The translations under genes were made by a program, and so were the position numbers. The notes beneath the pieces are model-generated. The model saw only the letters and a program-made list of their open reading frames with translations. It made no database searches and was not told where the DNA came from. From Maylandia zebra (Eukaryota; Chordata; Actinopteri; Cichliformes; Cichlidae), in contig NC_135183.1 in the NCBI RefSeq assembly GCF_041146795.1, positions 8,691,340 through 8,755,339 of the forward strand: DNA of 64,000 nt, written 5' to 3'. Of this stretch, positions 37,726-64,000 are shown piece after piece (positions within the stretch are counted from its first letter, which is position 1; each line of letters opens with the position of its first letter).

Positions 37726-39457
37726 GCACTGCATGTGGCTGAAGGTTGCTGACTTTCCTGGTTCCAGATGATCCGACTCTTGCTTAAGACTAAGTAATAT
37801 AGCAGTGATATTTTGTCAAAAAGCTCATTGATTCCAATGTGGGATTTATCAGAAAACACTGGAAATGACACGAGCTCTTTAAGAGTTTCCTATTTCTTTT
37901 TTAATGAACACAGATGAGTCTGTCTTCGTGAATCTGCTATGCTGCAAATAATTTCCAACACTAGCCACTGTAGTCCCTGATTTACTGCTATGTGGGTTAG
38001 TTTTGTAGAATTAAACTTGCTTTAATTCAATAAGAAAATATATTTAATGTCATATTTTATGTCATATTTTATTTTTTCAATTTTCTTTCTTGTGTAGTCA
38101 AACAAATGCAACTCCTAAAAGTGGCTTCTTTTATAGAGGAGTTTTATCTGTTGCTTGACTGCCTCCTGCTGGGGAAGATGTAAATTTACCTACACCATTA
38201 AAAAATAACGTCTTACAGAGAGTGGTCTTATTAAAAGACTGGTTCATTTCTTAAATAAATTAATTTTTTTATGTGTATTACATTTACTGCTTTCAACCCA
38301 AACTAATCACGGCGGATATTTTCCCCTTTCTCATAAAACTTTTAATTCTATGGCATGTTAATAAAGTTTATCTTTCACTGGTTCACTAGACAATAAGTGG
38401 TTTATATTGATATCATCCAGCATCAGTTTCAGTATCACACACTTAAAGTTACACATCTCCAGAAAAATGCTATTATAATTAACTAAAACTAGAATAAAAT
38501 CTAAAGGTAGGTGTGGGGGGAAACATTTCAGTTAAATAAAATTTAAAAAACAACAACAACTAGATTTTCAAAAATTAAAACAAAAACTACCTGAAATGAT
38601 ATTGTGAGCTTGGAGAACTAACAAATATTTATTTATTTATTGGAACTGAAGGTATATTTTTTTGGTAGTGTGGCCTTTTTTGTTTGGTTTTTATGGATGT
38701 GGAGTAAATGTCCTTAGCTTTATTACAGATTACCTGATGAGTTATTGATCAATATGCTTGTTGAGACATATGAAACTTGAAAAGGTTCTGTATTTTTATT
38801 TTATTTTATTTTATTTTTTTGTAATGCCAGTGCTGATTTTCCAGAATCTTGGCTCTGATATTTTAATAATAATTAAAACTGTAATGCCAAGTGTATTGTA
38901 TTTGATACACGAGTATTTGTGAGTGTTTAAAACCTTTACATCATCTTTTTTTTTTTTTACTGAAAAAACAGAATAAATTGCACAAGAAATTTTAACCAAT
39001 AAATTGTAGTAAAAGTTATTTTTTAATGATAACTTGAACTACTATATTCATCCTCCTATATTCACCCATCCATTCTCTTCCTGATCAAGGTTGTAGGAGG
39101 GCTCGGGCTTACCATAGGGTGAGATCTTTTATATGCCAATTCATTCTTATTTATTTATTCATATTTGTTTTTAATAGAATGTTCTCGCAATTATTTCATG
39201 GTTCATGCTTTACACAAATAAAAAGACTAAAACTAATACAGAAACTAAAAAAACTAAACTAAACCTTTTTAAACAAGTCAAACTTTTTTTGAAAGAAGAA
39301 AATCCACTCTGGAAATTAACTGAAACGAAACTGAATTAAAAGCAAAAATGAGTCAAAAATAAAATAAAAATAAAGCCTAAGTAGAAAATACAAAACTATA
39401 ATAACTACTACTGTCTGTCTTGATTGCTCACTGGAAATTATAAAATTCTAACAGCAT
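37726..39457. other. tm4sf4 3' UTR and flank
   Basis: AT-rich DNA with A- and T-runs. Apart from the 3' UTR of tm4sf4 I see no gene. Confidence 0.5.
38360..38365 (+). other. Candidate polyadenylation signal for tm4sf4
   Basis: AATAAA about 635 bp after the tm4sf4 stop. Others further on are possible. Confidence 0.35.
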
Positions 39458-40786
39458 TCATCCATCCATCCATCCTCATCCGCTTTGTCCGGGGCCGGGT
39501 CGCGGGGGCAGCAGCCTAAGCAAAGAGGCCCAGACCTCCCTCTCCCCAGCCACCTCCTCCAGCTTGTCCGGGGGAATACCAAGGCGTTCCCAGGCCAGCC
39601 GAGAGATATAATCTCTCCAGCGTGTCCTGGGTCTGCCCCGGGGCCTCCTCCCGGTGGGACATGCCTGGAACACCTCACCCAGGAGGCGCCCAGGGGGCAT
39701 CCTTGTCAGATGCCCGAACCACCTCAGCTGGCTCCTTTCGATGTGGAGCAGCAGCTGCTCTACTCTGAGCCCCTCCCAGATGGCCGAACTTCTCACCCTA
39801 TCTCTAAGGGAGAGGCCAGCCACCCTTCGGAGGAAGCTCATTTCTGCCGCTTGTATCCGCGATCTCGTTCTTTCGGTCACTACCCACAGCTCGTGGCCAT
39901 AGGTGAGGGTAGGGACGTAGATCGACCGGTAAATTGAGAGCTTCGCTTTTACACTCAGCTCCCTCTTCACCACGACGGACCGGTGCAGCGTCCGCATTAC
40001 TGCAGCTGCAGCCCCAATCCGTCTGTCGATCTCCAGCTCCCTTCTCCCATCACTCGCGAACAAGACCCCGAGATACTTGAACTCCTCCACTTGGGGCAGG
40101 AACTCATCCCCGACCCGGAGTGGGCACTCCACCCTTTTCCGGCTGAGAACCATGGCCTCGGATTTGGAGGTGCTGATCCTCATTCCCGCTGCTTCACACT
40201 CGGCTGCGAACCGTTCCAGTGCGAGCTGGAGGCCCTCACCCGATGAAGCCAACAGAACCACATCATCTGCAAAAATCAGAGATGAGATTCTGAGGCCACC
40301 AAAGCGAAAGCCCTCCGCCACTTGGCTGCGCCTAGAAATCCTGTCCATAAAAATTATGAACAGAACCGGAGACAAAGGGCAGCCCTGGCGAAGCCCATCA
40401 CCCACCGGGAACGAGTCCGACTTATTGCCGGCAATGCGAACCAAGCTCTTGCAACGGTTGTATAGGGATCGAATGGCCCGTAGCAATGGGCCAGACACCC
40501 CATATTCCCGCAACACCTCCCACAGGACACCCCGAGGGACACGGTCGAATGCCTTCTCCAAGTCCACAAAACACATGTAGACTGGTTGGGCAAACTCCCA
40601 TGCACCCTCAAGTATCCTGGAGAGGATAAAGAGCTGGTCCAGTGTTCCGCGACCAGGACGAAAACCGCATTGTTCCTCCTGTATCCGGGGTTCGACTAAC
40701 GGACGAACTCTCCTTTCCAGCACCCTGGCATAGACTTTCCCAGGGAGGCTGAGGAGTGTGATCCCCCTGTAGTTGGAACACACCAA
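39458..40786 (-). mobile_element. 5'-truncated Rex3 (RTE-clade) LINE
   Basis: On the minus strand the element ends in a (GATG)n tail (plus-strand ATCC repeats at about 39458-39475), characteristic of Rex3. The body is much more GC-rich than its surroundings. It begins abruptly within the reverse transcriptase at about 40786 and so lacks the endonuclease and the RT N terminus. The open frame and the clean tail suggest a fairly young copy. Confidence 0.85.
39476..40786 (-). CDS. Rex3 reverse transcriptase, C-terminal two-thirds
   Basis: A 436-codon frame starts inside the RT domain: NYRGITLLSLPGKVYARVL, then GFRPGRGTLDQLF, PLSPVLFIIFMD, and the catalytic FADDVVLLAS. A thumb region (FKYLGVLF) follows, then the typical C terminus ending in a proline-rich tail. 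No stop interrupts it. It is a 5'-truncated copy, so no start codon of its own is implied; the ATG at 40786 is incidental. Long frames on the opposite strand are shadows of the high GC content. Confidence 0.85.
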   Translation of the reverse strand: MVCSNYRGITLLSLPGKVYARVLERRVRPLVEPRIQEEQCGFRPGRGTLDQLFILSRILEGAWEFAQPVYMCFVDLEKAFDRVPRGVLWEVLREYGVSGPLLRAIRSLYNRCKSLVRIAGNKSDSFPVGDGLRQGCPLSPVLFIIFMDRISRRSQVAEGFRFGGLRISSLIFADDVVLLASSGEGLQLALERFAAECEAAGMRISTSKSEAMVLSRKRVECPLRVGDEFLPQVEEFKYLGVLFASDGRRELEIDRRIGAAAAVMRTLHRSVVVKRELSVKAKLSIYRSIYVPTLTYGHELWVVTERTRSRIQAAEMSFLRRVAGLSLRDRVRSSAIWEGLRVEQLLLHIERSQLRWFGHLTRMPPGRLLGEVFQACPTGRRPRGRPRTRWRDYISRLAWERLGIPPDKLEEVAGEREVWASLLRLLPPRPGPGQSG

Positions 40787-40853
40787 CTACAGGGGGACAT
40801 GAGGTTGGAACACACCCTCATGTCCTTATTCATGTAAACATCAAAATAAGGAC
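40762..40853. other. Three consecutive hairpins at the truncated end of Rex3
   Basis: Three perfect inverted repeats touch or overlap each other. Stem 1 is TCCCCCTGTAGTTG (40762-40775) with 40784-40797. Stem 2 is ACATGAGG (40797-40804) with 40816-40823. Stem 3 is GTCCTTATT (40822-40830) with 40845-40853. In addition TTGGAACACACC occurs twice (40773-40784 and 40805-40816). Stem 1 includes an inverted copy of the LINE's own first bases, which points to aberrant insertion or repair at the 5' junction. Confidence 0.85.
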
Positions 40854-41187
40854 AAAATATAATTCTGACTGCATGTTTATCACTAATGTAACAAAATGGT
40901 AAATGCAATTTAAATGCTGTTTTCAGTCAACGTAAAGTTCGCTAAATAAAAATAACATAAAATTTACACAAACTGTACCTAACATACCTTTTCTTTCTGA
41001 GTTTACTTTTTTCCCACTTTTTAATCACATTTATACCTAAAAGATATTCAGACAGATTCAGACACATTCATTGAGCTCTGCACAGTTATCCATAAGGAGG
41101 AAGCAAAAACTGGGACTTGAAGAAAATGCACGCTGGTAAGAGCTTCACTCGGTTCCATTTTATTTCAAATTCGGTTATTAATAAGTT

Positions 41188-41231
41188 GTTTGTTTGTTTG
41201 TTTGTTTGTTTGTTTGTTTGTTTGTTTGTTT
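41188..41231. repeat. (TTTG)n microsatellite
   Basis: About eleven TTTG units between Rex3 and tmem69. Confidence 0.95.
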
Positions 41232-41972
41232 TAAAGTTGAATTATTAAAGAGTTTAAACACCACAAAATTACAGACTATGCCCAAATGAAATAAATTCAA
41301 ACCACAAAATCTACCAATGATGGCTGGAAGTTCACAAAGGAATCCTGAGTATCTTCTAAACAGCCGAAGGACCAGTTTTCATGTTCACACTGAAGAATAA
41401 TCACGTGCATATCAAGGACACGAAATCTGCTCTTTGAAAAGTCCACTGCCGTCCAGCTGCAGATCTTAATGACCGTATGCACAAGAATGCTGACTTAACT
41501 GTGTTGGAAATAAGACCAACATTCTTAGATTTAAATAAGATGCATGAGGATGGAAAGCACTGTATCAAGCACAAGAGCTGTGTTTCATCTTCATAGTATA
41601 GTTTAGACTGTTTTGCTTTGTAGTTTATAGTTGATGTCAGGTGGCCAGGTTGGGTTTTTTTATGTGCTAAAGTTCCTACAAACTACAGTGCAGGACTGAT
41701 CAACTATTGCCACACAATGCAGTCACGCCAAATTCTTTTCACAAATGTGAAATAATTTCATATTAAACAACCTCATTATGTAAATAACCAAGTCTAATAT
41801 TTTTTCCCGTTTGTTTAAGTTTACATTTAGTTTTCTTTATGTGTCCTAGTTATGTTTAGGCCTTCCGTTACGTCTAGACGTATTGTTTTTACGTCAAATT
41901 GTTAAACAAAAAAAGAAAGAAAAAACGAACAAAACAGAATTTGCCGCTGTTTGTCGTACTATAAATCCTTAC

Positions 41973-42153
41973 TTAAAGAACTGAAAATTGTTTTCCAAGT
42001 GTAAATGTTGATGACTTCAGAATAAAGCACAAAGTCATCAGTTAAACCTCATAACCACGGTTTTAAGGTTATTTAACCCGCTCCGTGGACAGTTTTGAAA
42101 TACTTCTGTTTTATTTGAATTATACCTCATTGAATTTAAGAGACAAATGCAAA
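41973..42153. repeat. Dispersed duplicate segment, copy 1 (upstream of tmem69)
   Basis: About 181 bp from TTAAAGAACTGAAAATTG to GAGACAAATGCAAA, matching 46163-46341 in the same orientation with roughly ten differences. The flanking DNA does not match. No coding frame or transposon family was recognised. Confidence 0.88.
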
Positions 42154-42865
42154 CTGAACGACAACTCGTTTCTGTCAACGCCACTGTAGCGGAACTGAAA
42201 TTGTAGAAGCCAAGGTTCAAACACGGAAGTAAATAGCTGTGTACCAGAGCTGGGTAGGCTGGGTGCTCGCTGACCCTGGGGAGAAACAGCTTTAAAAGTA
42301 TGAAGTTTACCTGCTGAAATAAAGGTAATGTTGTCATCTCCCTGAACCGCAGATGTTGGCGCTTTAGCCGTGTAACGTTTGTTTGACGTATCAGCCGGTG
42401 TTATCAACAGAGACACACATGTAGGTCCTTCTAGGAGGACTCCGCTACAAAGCGACAGGGGTGCCAAATCCTCGAATTTACGTCTAATTATTCATTTATG
42501 TGATATAATGTATTATTATGTGTAACTGAACTGCATAATTGTCGTACCGGAGACACTTCACCTAGCAGCGTAAGCGAGAGGCAAAGGTAAAGCCTGATTA
42601 GTTTAACAACAACACCTGTACCCTTGAACAGACGATTTTCTCTGTCGTCAGTCTGAAGTTATTGCTACAATTGATACATTTATTATTATCATTCCTTTAT
42701 TTATTCTGATTCATATTCCTTTAAAAACGCTTGATAGACAAGGTTGAAATTTACAGATGTTTTAAAATCAGAAGATTTGTCAACATTAAAAATTCCTCCC
42801 TGTGTTTTTATGTGACCTTTATTGTGTGCTCATCTTAACCATTCCTTTGTCCCATTTTTCATTAG

Positions 42866-43778
42866 ATGCTTTCTGTTATATTCAGAAAAGGCAGCTTTGC
42901 AGCCCAGAAGGTAACATACACATGATTTTACCTTTTCATTGCTTTTTGTAGTTTTATAACTTAAAAAAATATATATATCGTGAATATCTTTCCAGGTATT
43001 ACGCTGGGCAGGTCCTATGCAAAAATGCTGGCCGTCAGCTGGGACTGGGGCTTCTGTTTGTGGATCTGTATCTTCCAGCTGGGCTTCACCAGCTAGTCTC
43101 TGGTTTGCAGGAAGAGGAACAGGACAAGCAAAAGCTCTTGCTGTGTTTAGTTTTAATAAGACTGACCTCTTCCATAGAAACCAGAATCATGATGCTTCTT
43201 TTTGGATGAGGAGCCAACACTTCCACACTTCTGTTGCGAGGTTGAAAAAGCGAGCACTGCCTGAACCTCCCCCTAGAGAACTCGATCTGTTGCGCTATGA
43301 CATGAAGGACTTTTTGAAAAGTCCCAGACCTGCCCTCTACCTGGGGTTTTCGGGGCTTGTCCCCTTCGTCTCACCCACCTTGTTTATGGCTGTGACTGAG
43401 AGCTACTACCCAGAGTTGGCTTATGCCCAGCTAGCCTATGCTGCCTCCATCATTTCTTTCCTTGGTGGAGCGAGATGGGGATTCGCTCTTCCCGAGAGCA
43501 GCCCAGCAAAACCTGACTGGATAAACCTGGCCAACAGCGTCGTCCCCTCCCTCTTGGCCTGGGTGGCCATGCTGATGAGTGACAGCATTGTTCCTGCTGC
43601 CACCATGGTCATCATGGGACTCGGAATCTCACTCCATTATGATCTGTCTCTCCTTCCCACTTACCCCAGTTGGTTCAAAGCCCTGCGCGCCATCCTGACC
43701 ACTGTTGCGTTTTTTTCTCTCTTAGGCACCCTTATAATGAACGGTTCATACCCAGAGAAGAGCATTTTCAGGGATTGA
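42866..43778 (+). CDS. tmem69: Transmembrane protein 69
   Basis: Two coding exons, 42866-42910 (15 codons, MLSVIFRKGSFAAQK) and 42996-43778, give 275 residues; human TMEM69 has about 247. The donor GTAACA and acceptor TTTCCAG join in frame, so the ATG at 43017 is internal. The N-terminal ~100 residues are basic and poorly conserved and could be a mitochondrial targeting region. From about residue 110 comes the DUF3429 domain: LLRYDMKDF, ALYLGFSGLVPFVSP, SYYPELAYAQLAYAASIISF, GGARWGFALP, and LHYDLSLLPTYPSWFKALR. It has about five hydrophobic segments. TMEM69 is a multi-pass membrane protein of unknown function. The gene converges on slc25a24. Confidence 0.95.
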
Positions 43779-43961
43779 TGACATTTGGCTGGACAAGGCA
43801 TCCCTGGGTTGTGCTAAATCTTTATTTGGGTGATCTGACTTCAAAGTTTTTCTTGATATTGATGATCTCTGAACCTGTTGGGTTGATCTCTGTTTCTAGA
43901 AGTTGCCTGTGTTAAATATCATGTTACAAACTGAACTCTGTTAAAGCAAACCAGAGATAAA

Positions 43962-43967
43962 AATAAA
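43962..43967 (+). other. Polyadenylation signal of tmem69
   Basis: AATAAA (repeated as AATAAATAAATAAAA) about 185 bp after the tmem69 stop. Confidence 0.7.
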
Positions 43968-44339
43968 TAAATAAAATTCAAGTCTGTCTGTCCACCTTTT
44001 AGTAACATGTGTTCCACTTGTTCATGGTAATGTGGACAAAATTTGTTCCATACTGTTTTCTCTTCCACATAAAGCCATTACATTAAACTTGAACCTAGTC
44101 TTTCATATTATAGAGAAGAATCATGTGTCAGTGATTTTTAAAACCACTAGGAGACGCCAAAGTCAAGGATGTTCATATTGTATGAAGCAAGAAGGAAAAT
44201 AAAAGACACTGAAATTGTAATCTTCTTACTGAGTTAATATTTAACACACACTGGGGAAGATAATTGTTCTATCTCCTACAAAATTTGTAAGTTTGCTCAC
44301 TTCGAAAATATTTTAAAAGAAACAAACAGTTGCTCTGAA

Positions 44340-44790
44340 CCCCATAGCAGAAAAACATGCCTGACTGTTGTGATGCTGGTGTTTGGGTCATACTCAGCAT
44401 TTCTCTTCTTCATTTGATGCCAAAGAGCTCCGATTATGGTTTCATTTGATCACAACACTTTCTCCCAATTCATCGCAGAATCATTTAGACTGGCCTGAAC
44501 ATGTGTTGCAAGATCTCAGCCTATTACAGCGTGTTGTGTTGAATGAATGATGTCCTTGATGCCTGTGGTCCTAACTGCCTTTAGGTCATTAACAGGCTCC
44601 TCCTGTGCGGTTTGAGCTGATCTACCTCTTATCTCATGATCATCCTCATCCAGTGAGGTAAGAGCTTGCATGGATCTCCACACTGGGGACGATTGATGGT
44701 CATTTTATATTTCTTCCATTTCCAAATAATTGGATTCCTGCTGATGGTCTTATAGCCCTTTTTTCCTACCTGATTCAAAGAATTTGCCCA
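44340..44790 (-). mobile_element. Decayed Tc1-like transposon fragment
   Basis: Read on the minus strand, the segment follows the N-terminal half of a Tc1-like transposase. The plus strand keeps TTCTTCCATTTCCAAATAAT, GGTCTTATAGCCC, GAGGTAAGAGCTTGCATGGA and GCTGATCTACCTCTTATCTC, each close to the standard fish element. No frame is open, and ends were not identified. Confidence 0.6.
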
Positions 44791-45046
44791 TATTACGTTT
44801 TGAGTTGTTAAATGAAAATTGCATATTTTTTAGGCAACATTTGCACTTCAAATTAGCAGCTCCACTGTTACACTGTAGTATTGACATCACCAGGGAAAGC
44901 AGTTATTACATAAGACCTGAAGTGGACTAATCTCTACTTAAAGCCTCAGCGATCGAGTGTCACACGAGGCCAGAGACGTGAACACAGTGTAGAATAAAAA
45001 CCTGGGCTCACTGTACACTAATTGTCTCAGCTGGACAACAAATAAT

Positions 45047-45052
45047 TTTATT
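45047..45052 (-). other. Candidate polyadenylation signal of slc25a24
   Basis: AATAAA on the minus strand, about 810 bp beyond the slc25a24 stop codon. Confidence 0.35.
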
Positions 45053-45862
45053 GATGTTTGAAAAGAAATGCACGCACATCTTCTAACATTTGTATCCAGA
45101 TTTATTCACATAAACACCAGCGCCTAATAAAGACATATTTGAAAGAAAGGCAAGAGAAAACAGGGGTGTTGAAGTCCACAGATATCTGAGAATAAAAAAA
45201 CATATAAGGCACAATTCTACTTCTGTCCCGTATAAAAAGACCCTTTAAATGAACCAATGACCCTCAGATGAAATCCCTTATTAAAAAGTCAAACCTCTCT
45301 CAGATGTCACACAATGTGTAAATACAGTATTGCACTTGTTTGTTTGTTTTAGTTTCTTTGGATTTCTTTGTGAAACAGTTTTCCCACCACACGTGGGACT
45401 TGGTCAAATTATTTTTGATGATAAGAAGATAAACAAAAAAACAGAAGATTGCAGCAGGTGACTTCTTGGACTTTTTGATTAAATATTAGAGTAACGTTTC
45501 TATTCAACAATTAAACCAAAAAGAAATTACCCTGATAAGTGTTCTTGGTTTTTAAAGCCAGAGATGAACTGATCTGAAGTAGATCATGAGGCTTGTTGGA
45601 GTACATAAAGCTAGGAGTGCACAATCAACATAAACAACATTTGGAAACTTTGTAGAGATCTTCCTACTCACTGTCAGCCCTGCGTTAGCGCTGCAGGATT
45701 TTCTTTGTATGAGCAAAGGCCTGCGGTCTCAGTGGACTGCAGGTAAACAAGGGCAAACAACATATGTAAAAAAGGAGGGAGTGTTTTGAAATTTAAAAAA
45801 AAAAGTTGGGTGCACCTTTTCTTGCACTCGTAAACACATGCGGTCACTGAGAACTCTGCTGC

Positions 45863-63345
<17,483 letters not shown>

Positions 63346-64000
63346 GCCTCCTGACGTTGTGATAATGAACAGAGACTTAGCCATTACTTGAGTCATAGTG
63401 GAAATCAGGACATAAAAAACTGGATGTATAAATCACCTGTTATGTTTGAAAAAGCTGCTTCAGGAGTTTGGTTTGGGGTTTTTTGGCTTTTCCTCAAAAT
63501 AAGCTATTTTTCTGGCCCCACACAAGTTACACTGTCTACACTAAGTTTGTGCAACGTTACAAGGCACTACAGCTTCATTAACAACCCAATGTCTCTGGCT
63601 CTTTGGCTCAGAGTACTACACAAAAGTTGTGCAAACTCCTGTAACGGACACAGTAAGCCAAGGAAACTAATTTACTTTAGCTTTACTAGAGTAACTAGTA
63701 CATGTACATATACTCCCTATCACACAGTGTACACTGTCAGTGATCTCTACTCTAGTTTGTTTATTATTATGTATACCTGCCCAAAGACTGCAGATAGAAA
63801 TCGGCTAGTATCTAAATCTGGTCAAAATCCAATTTTTTTTTCTTATGAGATCAGTATTTTTGTGCATTGTCCCTGACAAATAAAGAATAAAACACAAAGT
63901 GTTTTCCCCAGTTCAGCTGGTGAATGGCTGTTTTCTTGCAGGACAATCACAATCTCCTAGATAACCATCTCCAATAGATCTAGTCTCTGGCTGTGGGCAT
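63346..64000 (+). other. eeig2 intron 2, left part
   Basis: No further exon was recognised before the window ends. The open frame at 63388-63876 shows no family resemblance. Confidence 0.5.

Noticed and set aside
39485-40580. Long plus-strand frames of 150 and 167 codons
   Set aside because: They are shadows of the GC-rich Rex3 reverse transcriptase on the other strand.
63388-63876. 162-codon open frame in the eeig2 intron
   Set aside because: It has no recognisable motif and irregular composition; likely chance in an intron.

Overview
This window is vertebrate nuclear DNA, almost certainly from a ray-finned (teleost) fish. It has long AT-rich introns with GT/AG splice sites and many (CA)n and (TA)n microsatellites. 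Its transposons are typical of fish: Tc1-like elements with long inverted repeats, a Rex3/RTE LINE with a GATG tail, a tRNA-headed SINE, Penelope-like remnants, and a BEL/Pao LTR element. I cannot name the species from sequence alone. Gene models were built by hand from splice sites, reading-frame continuity and remembered family sequences; no search was run.

Genes from left to right: (1) the first coding exon of a ceruloplasmin/hephaestin-type ferroxidase (-), which continues off the left edge; (2) a complete L6-family tetraspan gene resembling tm4sf18/tm4sf1 (-), 4 coding exons; (3) a complete 12-exon gamma-glutamyltranspeptidase of the bacterial-like YwrD type (-), 565 codons; (4) a complete tm4sf4 (+), 5 coding exons; (5) a complete tmem69 (+), 2 coding exons; (6) a complete 10-exon slc25a24, the Ca2+-regulated mitochondrial ATP-Mg/phosphate carrier (-), 475 codons; (7) the first two coding exons of eeig2/fam102b (+), which runs off the right edge.

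The order cp, tm4sf18, tm4sf4 matches what I recall of human 3q24-25, and slc25a24, eeig2 matches human 1p13.3. The window therefore appears to join two conserved blocks. The YwrD-type transpeptidase and tmem69 are not part of those human neighbourhoods as I remember them.

Mobile DNA is plentiful. A whole-looking BEL/Pao element (25956-33194), with LTRs that read as identical and a 5-bp target duplication, sits between the divergent transpeptidase and tm4sf4 genes. A Tc1-like element with an uninterrupted 340-codon transposase (14722-16326) lies in a transpeptidase intron, inside a TA microsatellite. A 5'-truncated Rex3 LINE (39458-40786) ends in three back-to-back hairpins. Older material includes at least six decayed Tc1-like pieces, a short hAT element with an 8-bp target duplication, Penelope-like and other LINE fragments, and a SINE.

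I found no CRISPR array, operon, rRNA or true tRNA gene. I also found no clearly new multi-gene system. The most noteworthy items are the vertebrate YwrD-type transpeptidase, the recent insertion in its upstream region, and the structures at the Rex3 end.
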